This document shows positions 47,957 to 57,719 of a stretch of DNA of 64,000 nucleotides, one piece after another (position 1 is the stretch's first letter; each line of letters begins with the position of its first letter). Source of the stretch: Ectopseudomonas khazarica (GTDB lineage: Bacteria; Pseudomonadota; Gammaproteobacteria; Pseudomonadales; Pseudomonadaceae); contig NZ_SBHZ01000002.1 of assembly GCF_004521985.1 (NCBI RefSeq), positions 248,001 through 312,000 of the forward strand. The letters run 5' to 3'. The notes beneath the pieces are model-generated. The model searched no databases. It worked only from the letters and a program-made list of their open reading frames with translations, and was not told the DNA's origin. Position numbers and translations under genes: made by a program.

Positions 47957-50239
47957 ACTGTTCGACAACGACTCGTCGTCTCTGCCCAGCGGCAAGCGGC
48001 ACTCCAGGCACAGGCCGCCCTCCAGCGGGAATGCCTCCAGCGCACCGCCGAAGCCCTCGACGATGCTGCGACTCATGGACAGGCCGAGACCCAGGCCCTC
48101 CGCCTTGCTGGTGTAGAACGGCGTGAACAGCTTGACCAGTTGCTCGTCACTGACTCCCGGCCCCTGGTCGAGCACACGGATCGCCAGGCTGCCGTCCTGC
48201 TCGCAGGCCTCCAGACGAATCTGCGAAGCCGCGCCGGCATGCACTTCACGATTGGCTTCGATGGCATTGCGCAGCAGGTTGAGCAGCACCTGTTCGAGCA
48301 GCACCCGGTCGGCGAACACCGGCGGCAGATTGTCCGGCAAGGCGTCGCACACCGCCACCTGCGCGGCACCGGCTTCCCAGTGACAGAGGCGCACCGCCTC
48401 GCGCGCCACCTCGGCCAGATCGAGCGCCTGCATGCGCCGCTGGCCCTTGCGCAGGAAGGCGCGCAGGCGCTTGATCACCTCCGAGGCGTGGTTGGCGTGC
48501 TCGGTGATGCGCGCCAGGCCCTGGGCCACCTTGTCCGTCGCCGCCGGGTCGCCGCCGACGCCCTGCAGGTAGCGCTGGCTGGCGCCGGCGTAGTTGACCA
48601 CCGCCGCCAGCGGCTGGTTGATCTCATGGGCGATGCCCGAGGCCAGCTCGCCCAGGGTGACCAGCCGCGCGGTGTGCGCCAGCTCGTCCTGGTGGCGACG
48701 CTGCTGCGCCTCGCGCAGTTCGCGCTCGGTCATGTCCCGCGCCACCAGCGAGTAGTAGCGCTCATCACCGGCGCCACGATGCGCCAGCAACACCAGCGAC
48801 ACCGGCAGCGAGCCCCCCGCCAGCGGCAGCAGGCGCGCCTCGCAGCTCCACACACCGCCGGCATCGGCGCGGGCCCAGCCCTCGCGTTCGAGCAGCGCCA
48901 GATCGGCCTCGGCCAGCAGTTGCGGCAAGGTCGGCAGCGGCTGTTCGGCGGCGATGCCCAGCGCCCGGCGTGCCGAGGGGTTGAGGTGGGTCAGGCGTCC
49001 GCCCGGTTCGATGAACAGCACCAGATCGGTATTGGCCTCGACGACCTCGGCCAGACGCCGCTTGTTCTCTTCGGCCTGAATACGTGCGGTGATGTCGCGC
49101 GAGACACTGACCACCTCCACCACCGCGCCGGTGTAGGTCTCGCGAATGGCGCGGCTGGCGGTCTCGAACCACAGGTAATGGCCGTCCCGATGGCGAATCC
49201 GGTAGGTCATGGTGTGATAGCCATCCTGCTCCAGCGCCTCATAGGCCTGGCGCGCCTGCTGGGTCTGGTCCAGCGGATGCAGCAGGCTGTCCACGCTGCG
49301 CCCGCGCAGCTCCTCCGGCCAGTAGCCGAGCAGGGTCCAGCTGGCGGGCGAGGCATCGAGGAACACGCCTTCGGGCGTGTGACGGGAAATCAGGTCCGTG
49401 GTGTTCTCGGTGATCAGCCGGTACAGGCGACGCGCACGCGCGGCTTCCCGCTGATCACGCACCTCCTGGGTCGCCTCGCGGCAGCGCGCCAGCACCTGCC
49501 GCTCCGCCAGGTCGGGGATGAAACTCCAGATCAGGATGCGCTCGCCATCCTGCGCCTCGACCGCCTCGATGGCCCTGCGCTGCTCCAGGCAGGCACGCAC
49601 CAGTGGCAGGTGGTTGACCGGCAGCAAGGCCTCGACCTGCGCCAGCGAGCGCTCGCCAAGCAGCGCCTGCAAGGCCTGGTTGAACTCCAGCGGCTGCGCT
49701 CGTTCGTCGAGCAGCAGCGCCGGCTGCGGATCGGCCGAGAGCAACGGCGCACTGCGACTCATGCCGCCGGCCAGGCCAACCAGCTGCACCAGCAACTGAC
49801 GCAGCCAGGGCAACCACTCCAGCCCGGCGCCTTCCTCCACCTGCAGCAGCAACAGCCCCGCACTACCGTCCTCCAGGCTCAGCGCCAGCGCCTGGCCATG
49901 GTGGATGGCGGCGCGGCGCAAGCGCCCGGCCAGCCAGCACGGCAGCTGGCGCAATGCGTCCAGGCTCATGCTCGGCTGCGCCAGCAGCGCCTCGAACAGC
50001 ACCTGGTCGCCAGCAGCCAGGGGGTCGCCTTGCCCCGGCGGCAGGCGCGGGCCGCCGCCCTCCTGCGCATAGGTCCCGCTGGCCGGCTGCCAGGCCAGGT
50101 ACCAGGCCTGGCGCACCTGCGGGCAACCCAGCACGGCGCGGCGCAGAGCCGCCGCCCGTTCGTTGAGGGACGGCGCCTCGCGCTGAATGCGTAGCCAGGC
50201 CTGCAGCGGCACGGCCGCCTGATCGCTCGAAAGACTCAT
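47948..50239 (-). CDS. PAS-domain sensor histidine kinase (FixL/NtrB-type, cytoplasmic)
   Basis: 763 residues. The N-terminal 270 residues are a GAF/PAS-like sensor region of unclear type. PAS domains follow (ISRHTPEGVFLDASPASWTLLGY with the PAC segment YRIRHRDGHYLWFETASRAI; then NTDLVLFIEPGGRLTHLN). HisKA has H538 in SGIAHEINQPLAAV, then HATPase motifs LRNAIEANREV and GLGLGLSMSRSIVEGFGG. No membrane helix is evident, so it senses a cytoplasmic signal. The GIAHEINQPL form is typical of kinases paired with FixJ-like regulators. The 5' end lies 141 bases from the ligase gene on the other strand. Confidence 0.9.
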   Translation of the reverse strand: MSLSSDQAAVPLQAWLRIQREAPSLNERAAALRRAVLGCPQVRQAWYLAWQPASGTYAQEGGGPRLPPGQGDPLAAGDQVLFEALLAQPSMSLDALRQLPCWLAGRLRRAAIHHGQALALSLEDGSAGLLLLQVEEGAGLEWLPWLRQLLVQLVGLAGGMSRSAPLLSADPQPALLLDERAQPLEFNQALQALLGERSLAQVEALLPVNHLPLVRACLEQRRAIEAVEAQDGERILIWSFIPDLAERQVLARCREATQEVRDQREAARARRLYRLITENTTDLISRHTPEGVFLDASPASWTLLGYWPEELRGRSVDSLLHPLDQTQQARQAYEALEQDGYHTMTYRIRHRDGHYLWFETASRAIRETYTGAVVEVVSVSRDITARIQAEENKRRLAEVVEANTDLVLFIEPGGRLTHLNPSARRALGIAAEQPLPTLPQLLAEADLALLEREGWARADAGGVWSCEARLLPLAGGSLPVSLVLLAHRGAGDERYYSLVARDMTERELREAQQRRHQDELAHTARLVTLGELASGIAHEINQPLAAVVNYAGASQRYLQGVGGDPAATDKVAQGLARITEHANHASEVIKRLRAFLRKGQRRMQALDLAEVAREAVRLCHWEAGAAQVAVCDALPDNLPPVFADRVLLEQVLLNLLRNAIEANREVHAGAASQIRLEACEQDGSLAIRVLDQGPGVSDEQLVKLFTPFYTSKAEGLGLGLSMSRSIVEGFGGALEAFPLEGGLCLECRLPLGRDDESLSNSRG

Positions 50240-50317
50240 ATAGTAGTTATTCTATAAAACCTTGGTACAACTTCCATATAAATTAGAAATGCCCTATAAA
50301 TTACCGCCAGAAAGATT

Positions 50318-50340
50318 CGGTAATGCCTGCATCATTACCG
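50318..50340. promoter_or_regulatory. dyad CGGTAATG-N7-CATTACCG in the kinase/ligase divergent promoter
   Basis: A perfect 8-bp inverted repeat (50318-50325, 50333-50340), centred about 52 bases before the ligase start. TTACCG recurs at 50301-50306, suggesting a second half-site. The surrounding 50240-50380 region is unusually AT-rich (several TATAAA-like strings) for this GC-rich DNA. It is a candidate operator for the FixJ-type regulator, by position only. Confidence 0.55.
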
Positions 50341-50380
50341 GAATAACCAGAGCTAACAATCAGCCAAAGGTGTATCCGCC

Positions 50381-52000
50381 ATGTCGATCTACGAGCAGGG
50401 CCTCGGCCGCGCCGCCGTCAACCATGTCGCCCTCAGCCCCCTGAGCTTCATCGAACGTACGGCGGCGGTATACCCGCACTACCCGGCCGTGGTGCATGGC
50501 TCGATTCGACGTGACTGGGCCGAGACCTACGCGCGCTGCCGGCGCCTGGCCTCGGCACTGGCCGGACGCGGAATCGGCAAGGGCGACACGGTGGCGGTGA
50601 TGCTGCCGAACATCCCGGCGATGCTCGAGGCGCATTTCGGCGTGCCGATGATCGGCGCGGTGCTCAACACCCTCAACGTGCGCCTGGATGCCGAAGCCAT
50701 CTCCTTCATGCTGCAGCATGGCGAAGCCAAGGTGGTGATCGCCGACCGCGAGTTCTTCGATGTGATCCACGCGGCCATCGGCATGCTCGACCATCCGCCG
50801 CTGGTGATCGACGTCGACGACCCCGAGTACGGCGAAGGCCAGGCGGTCAGCGACCTGGACTACGAAGCCTTCCTCGCCGAGGGCGACCCGGAGTTCGCCT
50901 GGCAATGGCCGACGGACGAGTGGCAGGCCATCAGCCTCAACTACACCTCCGGCACCACCGGAAACCCCAAGGGCGTGGTCTACCACCACCGCGGCGCGTT
51001 CCTCAACGCCATGGGCAACCAGATGACCTGGAACATGGGCAACCACCCGGTCTACCTGTGGACCCTGCCGATGTTCCACTGCAACGGCTGGTGCTACCCC
51101 TGGACCATCACCGCGCTGGCGGGCGTGCATGTGTTCCTGCGCCGCGTCGACCCGGCGAAGATCCTCACCCTGATCCGCGACGAGCAGGTCAGCCACCTGT
51201 GCGGCGCGCCCATCGTGCTCAACGCGCTGGTGAACATGCCCGCGGAGGCCAAGGCGGCCATCGATCATCCGGTCAAGGCCATGGTCGCCGGCGCCGCGCC
51301 ACCGGCCAAGGTGATCGGCGCGGTGGAAGAGATGGGCATCTCCGTGACCCACGTCTATGGCCTGACCGAGGTCTACGGCCCGGTGACCCTGTGCGCCTGG
51401 CACGCCGAGTGGGACGACCTGCCGCTGGAGGAGCGCGCCACCATCAAGGCGCGTCAGGGCGTGCGCTACCCGACCCTGGAAGGCGTCATGGTCGCCGACC
51501 CGAAAACCCTCGAGCCGGTCCCGCGTGACGGCCAGACCATCGGCGAGATCTTCATGCGCGGCAACACCGTGATGAAGGGCTACCTGAAGAACCCCAGCGC
51601 CACCTCCGAAGCCTTCGAGGGCGGCTGGTTCCACACCGGCGACCTGGGCGTGTGCCACGCCGATGGCTACGTGGAAATCCGCGACCGCCTCAAGGACATC
51701 ATCATCTCCGGCGGCGAGAACATCTCCACCATCGAGGTCGAGGGCGTGCTCTATCGCCACCCTGCCGTGCTGGAGGCCGCCGTGGTCGCCCGCCCGGACG
51801 AGAAATGGGGCGAGACGCCCTGTGCCTTCATCACCCTCAAGACCGGCCAGCAGGCCAGTGACAGCGACATCATGGCCTTCTGCCGCGAGCACCTGGCCGG
51901 CTTCAAGGTGCCGAAGACCGTGGTCTTCACGGCACTGCCGAAGACCAGCACCGGGAAGATCCAGAAGTTCGTCCTGCGCGACATGGCCAAGGCGCTCTGA
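50381..52000 (+). CDS. Acyl-CoA synthetase (AMP-forming)
   Basis: 539 residues. The adenylation signature YTSGTTGNPKGV, AMP motif GLTEVYGP, and the hinge/catalytic region SGGENISTIEVEG with K in PKTSTGKIQKFVLR are intact. The fold matches fatty-acid or methylthio-propionate-type CoA ligases (PRK08162 or AlkK-like), whose substrate cannot be read directly. It activates a carboxylate as acyl-CoA for the dehydrogenase and thiolase downstream. It is divergent from the PAS kinase, with a dyad in its promoter. Confidence 0.93.
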   Translation: MSIYEQGLGRAAVNHVALSPLSFIERTAAVYPHYPAVVHGSIRRDWAETYARCRRLASALAGRGIGKGDTVAVMLPNIPAMLEAHFGVPMIGAVLNTLNVRLDAEAISFMLQHGEAKVVIADREFFDVIHAAIGMLDHPPLVIDVDDPEYGEGQAVSDLDYEAFLAEGDPEFAWQWPTDEWQAISLNYTSGTTGNPKGVVYHHRGAFLNAMGNQMTWNMGNHPVYLWTLPMFHCNGWCYPWTITALAGVHVFLRRVDPAKILTLIRDEQVSHLCGAPIVLNALVNMPAEAKAAIDHPVKAMVAGAAPPAKVIGAVEEMGISVTHVYGLTEVYGPVTLCAWHAEWDDLPLEERATIKARQGVRYPTLEGVMVADPKTLEPVPRDGQTIGEIFMRGNTVMKGYLKNPSATSEAFEGGWFHTGDLGVCHADGYVEIRDRLKDIIISGGENISTIEVEGVLYRHPAVLEAAVVARPDEKWGETPCAFITLKTGQQASDSDIMAFCREHLAGFKVPKTVVFTALPKTSTGKIQKFVLRDMAKAL

Positions 52001-52005
52001 CCCTG

Positions 52006-52040
52006 TGTGGGAGGGGCTTCAGCCGCGAGCGCCTCCCACA
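52006..52040. repeat. REP-like palindrome after the ligase gene
   Basis: TGTGGGAG (52006-52013) and CTCCCACA (52033-52040) flank GGGCTTCAGCCGCGAGC, the pseudomonad REP core also seen at 47936-47956. It lies just after the ligase stop and may stabilise or terminate its mRNA. Confidence 0.75.
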
Positions 52041-52102
52041 GACCGCAGCCTACCGTTTTCACAACAACAAGAACCGGCCCTGGCGGCCGACGGAGAACCC
52101 TC

Positions 52103-53476
52103 ATGCAAATCTTCAAGCGCCGTGACGGCGACGAGCAACCGCACTGGCCTGTCGGCCCGTTCAAGGTGCGCCTGCCTTTCGTCCACTACCGCTGGGAAAC
52201 CGCCGAGATGCTGCAGGCGCTGATCATGTTCGTGGTCAGCCTGGCGATGATCCCGCTGCTGGAAAAGTACCTCGGCCTGCCCTACGACGTGGCGCTGGCC
52301 TACGTGGTGGTATGCGGCATCGGCTTCATGCTGCCGGCGCTGCTCGGCGTGCCCTTCGTGCCCGGCTGGATCACCCCCGGCATCCCCGTGGTGCTGCTGT
52401 TTCTCGGCAACTACGAACCGGGCCCGGAGGCCATCCGGGCGCTGTTCGCCCTGCAGTTCCTGGTGTTCGTGATCTTCCTCTTCCTCGGCGTCACGCGCCT
52501 GGGCAGCACGCTGGTGCGGCTGATCCCCAACTCGATGAAGGGCGGCATCATCATCGGCGCCGGCATCGCCGCCCTGATGGGCGAGATCAGTGCCGGCGGA
52601 CGCCTGGCCAATACGCCGATATCCCTGGTACTCGGCAGCCTGATCTGCCTGTACCTGATGTTCTCGGTGTCGTTCAAGGGCCTGACCGAGCGCCTGCCGC
52701 TGGCGCGCAAGGTGGTCAACTACGGCATGGTGCCCGGGATGCTGATCGCCATCTTCATCGGCATCGCCGTGGGCGAGTACAAGATGCCGGACGTCAGGTG
52801 GGGCATCACCGCGCCGGCCTTCGGCGAGATGTGGAACTACCTGCCCTTCAGCGTCGGCTTCCCCGGCCTGGACGTGTTCATGCTGGCCGTTCCCACCGCA
52901 GTGATCGCCTACGTGATCGCCTTCGGCGACATCATCGTCGGCCAGTCGCTGATGCAGCGCGCCGATGAACTGCGCACCGATGAAGTGATCGAAAACAACG
53001 TCGACCGCGTGCACCTGGTGACCGCCATCCGCAACGCCCTGCACGCCTTCTTCGCGCCCTACCCTGGCCTCGCCGGGCCGTTGTGGACGGCCGTGGCGGC
53101 GACCATGGCCGAGCGCTACAAGTACGGACGCAAGGCGATGGACTCGATCTACAGCGGAGCCGGCACCTTCTGGATCACCGGCTTCGCCGCGCTGTTCATG
53201 CTGCCGCTGGTCAGCTTCTTCCAGCCGGTGCTGCCGATCGCCCTGTCGCTGACGCTGATCCTCACCGGCTACATCTGCCTGATGGTCGGTTTCGAGCAGC
53301 TGAACAACAACACCGAACGCGGTATCGCCGGCACCATGGGTGTGGTGCTCGCCGTCTACGGCGCGGGCTGGGGCCTGGCCGCAGGCGCTGCGCTGTACAT
53401 TCTGGTCGAGCGCACCCATCTGCTTAAATTCACCAGCGTCAAGGATAAGCCGAGCGAGACCGCTGAAGCCGACTGA
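52103..53476 (+). CDS. NCS2/SLC23-type permease of unknown substrate
   Basis: 457 residues with about 12-14 hydrophobic segments. Residues KGGIIIGAGIAALMGEI, GLDVFMLAVPTAVIAYVIAFGDIIVGQSL and LLVERTHLLKF match the nucleobase/ascorbate (NCS2) or benzoate-like permease fold, but lack the usual QH motif of xanthine permeases, as far as I can see. In this operon it may import the acid activated by the upstream CoA ligase, which is inference. A ribosome site GGAGAA precedes the ATG by a few bases. Confidence 0.8.
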   Translation: MQIFKRRDGDEQPHWPVGPFKVRLPFVHYRWETAEMLQALIMFVVSLAMIPLLEKYLGLPYDVALAYVVVCGIGFMLPALLGVPFVPGWITPGIPVVLLFLGNYEPGPEAIRALFALQFLVFVIFLFLGVTRLGSTLVRLIPNSMKGGIIIGAGIAALMGEISAGGRLANTPISLVLGSLICLYLMFSVSFKGLTERLPLARKVVNYGMVPGMLIAIFIGIAVGEYKMPDVRWGITAPAFGEMWNYLPFSVGFPGLDVFMLAVPTAVIAYVIAFGDIIVGQSLMQRADELRTDEVIENNVDRVHLVTAIRNALHAFFAPYPGLAGPLWTAVAATMAERYKYGRKAMDSIYSGAGTFWITGFAALFMLPLVSFFQPVLPIALSLTLILTGYICLMVGFEQLNNNTERGIAGTMGVVLAVYGAGWGLAAGAALYILVERTHLLKFTSVKDKPSETAEAD

Positions 53477-53536
53477 CGCTTTTTCGTTCCACACGCGCCG
53501 CGCTCGTCGCGGCGCCCCTGCTGTCGAGGTTGCACC

Positions 53537-55309
53537 ATGCCCGAATTCAACGCCCCGCTGCGCGACATGCGCTTCGTCCTTCATGACGTGTTCCAGGCGC
53601 CGAGCCTGTGGGCGCGCCTGCCGGCCCTGGCGGAAACCGTCGACGCCGACACCGCCGACGCCATCCTCGAAGAGGCAGCCAAGGTCACCGGCACCCTGAT
53701 CGCCCCGCTCAACCGCAGCGGCGACGAGGAAGGCGCGCAGTGGCAAGCGGGCGAGGTACGCACCCCGGCAGGCTTTCGCGAAGCCTATGCCACCTACACC
53801 GAGGGCGGCTGGGTCGGCCTCTCCGGCAACCCCGAGTACGGCGGCATGGGCATGCCCAAGATGCTCGCCGTGGCCTTCGAGGAAATGCTCTACGCCGCCG
53901 GCTCCAGCTTCGCCCTGTACTCGGCGCTGAGCTCCGGCGCCTGCCTGGCCATCGACGCCCACGCCAGCGAGGAACTGAAGAGCACCTACCTGCCGCCGAT
54001 GTACGAAGGCCGCTGGGCCGGCTCCATGTGCCTGACCGAGGCCCATGCCGGTACCGACCTGGGCATCATCCGCACCCGCGCCGAACCCCAGGCCGATGGC
54101 AGCTACAAGGTCACCGGCAGCAAGATCTTCATCACCGGCGGCGAGCAGGACCTGACCGAGAACATCATCCATCTGGTGCTGGCCAAGCTGCCGGACGCGC
54201 CCGCGGGCCCGAAAGGCATCTCGCTGCTGCTGGTGCCCAAGGTGCTGGTCAACGCCGACGGCAGCCTGGGCGCGCGCAATGCGGTGAGCTGCGGCTCCAT
54301 CGAGCACAAGATGGGTATCAAGGCCTCGGCCACCTGCGTGATGAACTTCGACGGCGCCACCGGCTACCTGATCGGCGAGGTCAACAAGGGCCTGGCGGCG
54401 ATGTTCACCATGATGAACTACGAACGCCTGTCCATCGGTATCCAGGGCATCGGCTGCGCCGAGGCCTCCTACCAGTCGGCGGTGGACTATGCCCGCGAGC
54501 GCATCCAGAGCCGCGCCGCCACCGGCCCGGTCAATCAGGACAAGGTCGCCGACCCGATCATCGTGCATGCCGACGTGCGCCGCATGCTGCTGACCATGAA
54601 GGCGCTCAACGAAGGCGGCCGCGCCTTTGCCTGCTACGTCGGCCAGCAGCTGGACCTGGCCAAGTACGCCGAGGATGCCGGCGAGCGGCAGAACGCCGAA
54701 GCCCTGGTCGCGCTGCTCACACCGGTGGCCAAGGCCTTCTTCACCGACACCGGCCTGGAAAGCTGCGTGCATGGCCAGCAGGTGTTCGGCGGCCACGGTT
54801 ATATCCGCGAGTGGGGCCAGGAACAGCTGGTGCGCGACGTGCGCATCGCGCAGATCTACGAAGGCACCAACGGCATCCAGGCCCTCGACCTGCTCGGGCG
54901 CAAGGTGGTGGCCAACGGCGGCGCCGCACTGCGCCTGTTCGCCAGTGAAGTGCGTGCTTTCGCCCACGCCAACGCGTCGTCCCATGGCGAGCGCCTGGTC
55001 GAAGCGCTGGAGCGCCTGGAGGCGGTCAGTGGCTGGGTGCTGGAACAGGCCAAGGCCGACCCCAACTCGGTGGGCGCCGCCTCGGTGGAGTATCTGCACC
55101 TGTTCGGCTACGTCGCCTACGCCTACATGTGGGCGCGCATGGCCGCCGTGGCGCAGCGCAAGCAGGCCGAGGACGAAGCCTTCTGCAGCGCCAAGCTGGC
55201 CACTGCCGAATTCTTCTTCAGCCGCCTGCTGCCGCGCACCCTGAGTCTGGAAGCGAGCATTCGCGCCGGCAGCCAGCCGCTGTACGGCCTGGCCGCCGAG
55301 CAATTCTGA
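53537..55309 (+). CDS. Acyl-CoA dehydrogenase (large, DmdC/AidB-like subfamily)
   Basis: 590 residues, longer than classical acyl-CoA dehydrogenases. The N-terminal half has the FAD-binding and MCLTEAHAGTDLG segments, then GSKIFITGGEQDLTENI. The catalytic Glu is E442 in IYEGTNGIQALDLLGRK. The last 110 residues are an extra C-terminal domain (VSGWVLEQAKADPNSVG) found in 3-methylmercaptopropionyl-CoA or long-chain-like enzymes. It forms the enoyl-CoA. It follows the permease by 60 bases in the same direction. A terminator-like hairpin follows. Confidence 0.93.
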   Translation: MPEFNAPLRDMRFVLHDVFQAPSLWARLPALAETVDADTADAILEEAAKVTGTLIAPLNRSGDEEGAQWQAGEVRTPAGFREAYATYTEGGWVGLSGNPEYGGMGMPKMLAVAFEEMLYAAGSSFALYSALSSGACLAIDAHASEELKSTYLPPMYEGRWAGSMCLTEAHAGTDLGIIRTRAEPQADGSYKVTGSKIFITGGEQDLTENIIHLVLAKLPDAPAGPKGISLLLVPKVLVNADGSLGARNAVSCGSIEHKMGIKASATCVMNFDGATGYLIGEVNKGLAAMFTMMNYERLSIGIQGIGCAEASYQSAVDYARERIQSRAATGPVNQDKVADPIIVHADVRRMLLTMKALNEGGRAFACYVGQQLDLAKYAEDAGERQNAEALVALLTPVAKAFFTDTGLESCVHGQQVFGGHGYIREWGQEQLVRDVRIAQIYEGTNGIQALDLLGRKVVANGGAALRLFASEVRAFAHANASSHGERLVEALERLEAVSGWVLEQAKADPNSVGAASVEYLHLFGYVAYAYMWARMAAVAQRKQAEDEAFCSAKLATAEFFFSRLLPRTLSLEASIRAGSQPLYGLAAEQF

Positions 55310-55323
55310 AGGTTGAGCGTGTT

Positions 55324-55348
55324 GCGCGGCCTTGCGCCGCGCTTTTTT
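55324..55348 (+). terminator. rho-independent terminator between dehydrogenase and thiolase
   Basis: GCGCGGC (55324-55330) and GCCGCGC (55336-55342) form a 7-bp stem with a 5-base loop, followed by six T (55343-55348). It is a good terminator after the dehydrogenase, so the thiolase gene is expressed by read-through or its own promoter. Confidence 0.8.
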
Positions 55349-55391
55349 ATTCAGCAGCGGAGGCAGCACAGGCCTCCGCCGAGGACCCCTT

Positions 55392-56570
55392 ATGCGTGAA
55401 GTCGTGATAGTCGCCGCCTGCCGTACCGCCATCGGCAGTTTCCAGGGGGCGCTGAGCCGCATCCCGGCCCCGGAGCTGGGCGCGATGGTGATCCGCGAGC
55501 TGCTGGCCCGCAGCGGCGTGGACGAGGCCCAGGTGGACGAGGTCATCCTGGGCCAGGTGCTCACTGCCGGCAGCGGGCAGAACCCCGCGCGGCAGAGCGC
55601 CCTGCTCGCCGGTCTGCCACACACGGTGCCGGCCATGACCCTGAACAAGGTCTGCGGCTCCGGCCTCAAGGCGGTGATCCTCGGTGCCCAGGCCATTCGC
55701 GGTGGCGACGCCGAGATCATCGTCGCTGGCGGCCAGGAGAACATGAGCCTGGCCCCCTACGTCATGCCCGGCGCCCGCACGGGCCTGCGCATGGGGCATG
55801 CGCAACTGCTCGACACCATGATCCAGGATGGCCTGTGGGACGCGTTCAACGACTATCACATGGGCATCACCGCCGAGAACCTGGCCGAGCAGTACGGCAT
55901 CAGCCGCGCCGAACAGGACGCCTTCGCCCTGCGCTCGCAGCAACGCGCGCAGGCGGCCATCCAGGCCGGGCGCTTCAGCGCCGAGATCGTCCCGGTCGCC
56001 GTACCCCGCCGTGGTGCCGAAGCGCTGATCGTCGAGCGTGACGAGCAGCCACGCTCCGACGCCAGCCTGGAGGGCCTGGGCAAATTGCGGGCGGCCTTCA
56101 AGAGCGACGGCACGGTGACCGCCGGCAATGCCTCGACCCTCAACGACGGCGCCGCCGCGGTACTGCTGATGAGTGCCGAGAAGGCCGCCGAACTGCGCCT
56201 GCCGGTGCTGGCGCGCATCGCCGCCCACGCCAGCGCCGGGGTCGACCCGGCCGTGATGGGCATCGGCCCGGTGTTCGCCAGCTGCAAGGCGCTGGAGCGC
56301 GCCGGCTGGAGCCTGGAGCAGCTCGACCTGATCGAGGCCAACGAAGCCTTCGCCGCCCAGGCCATCGCCGTGGGCCGCGAGCTGCACTGGGACAGCGCCA
56401 AGGTCAACGTCAACGGCGGCGCCATCGCCCTCGGCCACCCCATCGGCGCCTCGGGTTGCCGTATCCTGGTCAGCCTGGTCCACGAGATGCAGCGCCGCGA
56501 GGCACGCCGTGGCCTGGCCACCCTGTGCATCGGCGGCGGCCAGGGCGTGGCCCTGGCTCTCGAACGCTAG
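55392..56570 (+). CDS. Acetyl-CoA acetyltransferase (thiolase)
   Basis: 392-residue thiolase. Active-site residues are C88 ([12 protein letters not shown]), H349 ([15 protein letters not shown]) and C379 (LCIGGGQG), the numbering of biosynthetic thiolases. It either cleaves the beta-ketoacyl-CoA from the preceding steps or condenses acetyl-CoA. Which direction is not visible. ATG 55392 follows a terminator hairpin. Confidence 0.95.
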   Translation: MREVVIVAACRTAIGSFQGALSRIPAPELGAMVIRELLARSGVDEAQVDEVILGQVLTAGSGQNPARQSALLAGLPHTVPAMTLNKVCGSGLKAVILGAQAIRGGDAEIIVAGGQENMSLAPYVMPGARTGLRMGHAQLLDTMIQDGLWDAFNDYHMGITAENLAEQYGISRAEQDAFALRSQQRAQAAIQAGRFSAEIVPVAVPRRGAEALIVERDEQPRSDASLEGLGKLRAAFKSDGTVTAGNASTLNDGAAAVLLMSAEKAAELRLPVLARIAAHASAGVDPAVMGIGPVFASCKALERAGWSLEQLDLIEANEAFAAQAIAVGRELHWDSAKVNVNGGAIALGHPIGASGCRILVSLVHEMQRREARRGLATLCIGGGQGVALALER

Positions 56571-56686
56571 AACAAAGGAGCCGGTGGCGGTAAAAAGCGC
56601 CATCCACCCTGCGCCTGCATCGCTCGCAGGGTGGCTCAGGCTGCACCGCCCCACCCTGCAATCCCGGACAAGAACAAGAGAATCCC

Positions 56687-57556
56687 ATGCGAACCCTGAC
56701 GACCCTGACCGGCAACAGCCAGAAACTCGACGGTGGAGCCATGTTCGGCAACGCCCCCAAGGCCCTCTGGCAACGCTGGATGCCCGCCGACGAACTGAAT
56801 CGCATCGACCTCGGCTGCCGCGCCCTGCTGGTGCAGGAAGAGGAGCGCAACATCCTGGTGGAAACCGGTATCGGCGCCTTCTTCAGCCCGGAGCTGAAAC
56901 AGCGCTTCGGCGTGCAGGAAGATCGCCACGTGCTGCTCGACAGCCTGGCCGCGCTGGGCCTGAGCGACGCCGACATCGATATCGTGGTGCTCACCCACCT
57001 GCACTTCGATCACGCCGGCGGCCTGCTCGCCGCCTGGCAGGACGACCAGCCGCCGCGCCTGCTGTTCCCTCATGCACAGTTCGTCACCGGCCGCCAGCAA
57101 TGGCAGCGTGCGCGCCAGCCCCATGCGCGTGATCGTGCGTCGTACATCCCGGAGCTGCTGGACCTGCTCGAAGCCAGTGGCCGCCTGCAACTGATCGACG
57201 CAGGCGCGACCCACTGCGACCTGCTCGGCGCCGACTGGCGCCTGCACTGGAGCGATGGCCACACCCCGGGCCAGCTGCTGCCGGAGGTCGCCATGCCGGG
57301 TGGGCCGGTGGTGTTCCCCGGCGACCTGATTCCCGGCGCGCCCTGGGTTCACCTGCCGATCACCATGGGCTACGACCGCTTTCCCGAAGGCCTGATCGAA
57401 GAGAAGGAAGCCCTGCTCGCCGACCTGTTCGGCCGTGGCGGCCGGCTGGTGTTCACCCATGACCCGGACACCGCCATGGGCCGGGTAAGCCGCGATGAAA
57501 AAGGCCGTTATGGTCTCGATGAGGCGATAAAAACGGCGCATCTGCTGGCAAACTGA
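56687..57556 (+). CDS. Metallo-beta-lactamase-fold hydrolase
   Basis: 289 residues. The zinc-binding motif [11 protein letters not shown] (HxHxDH) and a later His in WSDGHTPGQ are intact. No transmembrane segment. It is part of the MBL superfamily (thioesterase- or glyoxalase-like hydrolases); the substrate is not evident. In the neighbourhood of acyl-CoA genes a thioesterase role is possible but speculative. Confidence 0.85.
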   Translation: MRTLTTLTGNSQKLDGGAMFGNAPKALWQRWMPADELNRIDLGCRALLVQEEERNILVETGIGAFFSPELKQRFGVQEDRHVLLDSLAALGLSDADIDIVVLTHLHFDHAGGLLAAWQDDQPPRLLFPHAQFVTGRQQWQRARQPHARDRASYIPELLDLLEASGRLQLIDAGATHCDLLGADWRLHWSDGHTPGQLLPEVAMPGGPVVFPGDLIPGAPWVHLPITMGYDRFPEGLIEEKEALLADLFGRGGRLVFTHDPDTAMGRVSRDEKGRYGLDEAIKTAHLLAN

Positions 57557-57719
57557 CGCCACCGGGCCTTGACGTAGCGGTCATGCAGCGCGAGCATGGC
57601 CGCTTGTTTTTCAGCCGTGGTCGCAACCACACCGGCGCCCCAGGGAGGGGTTCGCGCCTGGTCAGCGGAAGACTGGCCGTGGTGCCGTGTCCACCTCGAC
57701 AGCCCTGGGGAACCGCTTC

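Noticed and set aside
53477..53536. Terminator in the permease-dehydrogenase gap
   Set aside because: CGCCGCG...CGCGGCG can pair, but there is no T tract after it and the gap is only 60 bases, so an operon link is more likely.
52019..55744. 1241-codon open frame on the minus strand
   Set aside because: It lies antisense to the permease, dehydrogenase and thiolase genes, whose motifs and active sites are clear. High GC leaves such frames open by chance; the translation is Gly/Ala/His/Gln-rich with no family motif.
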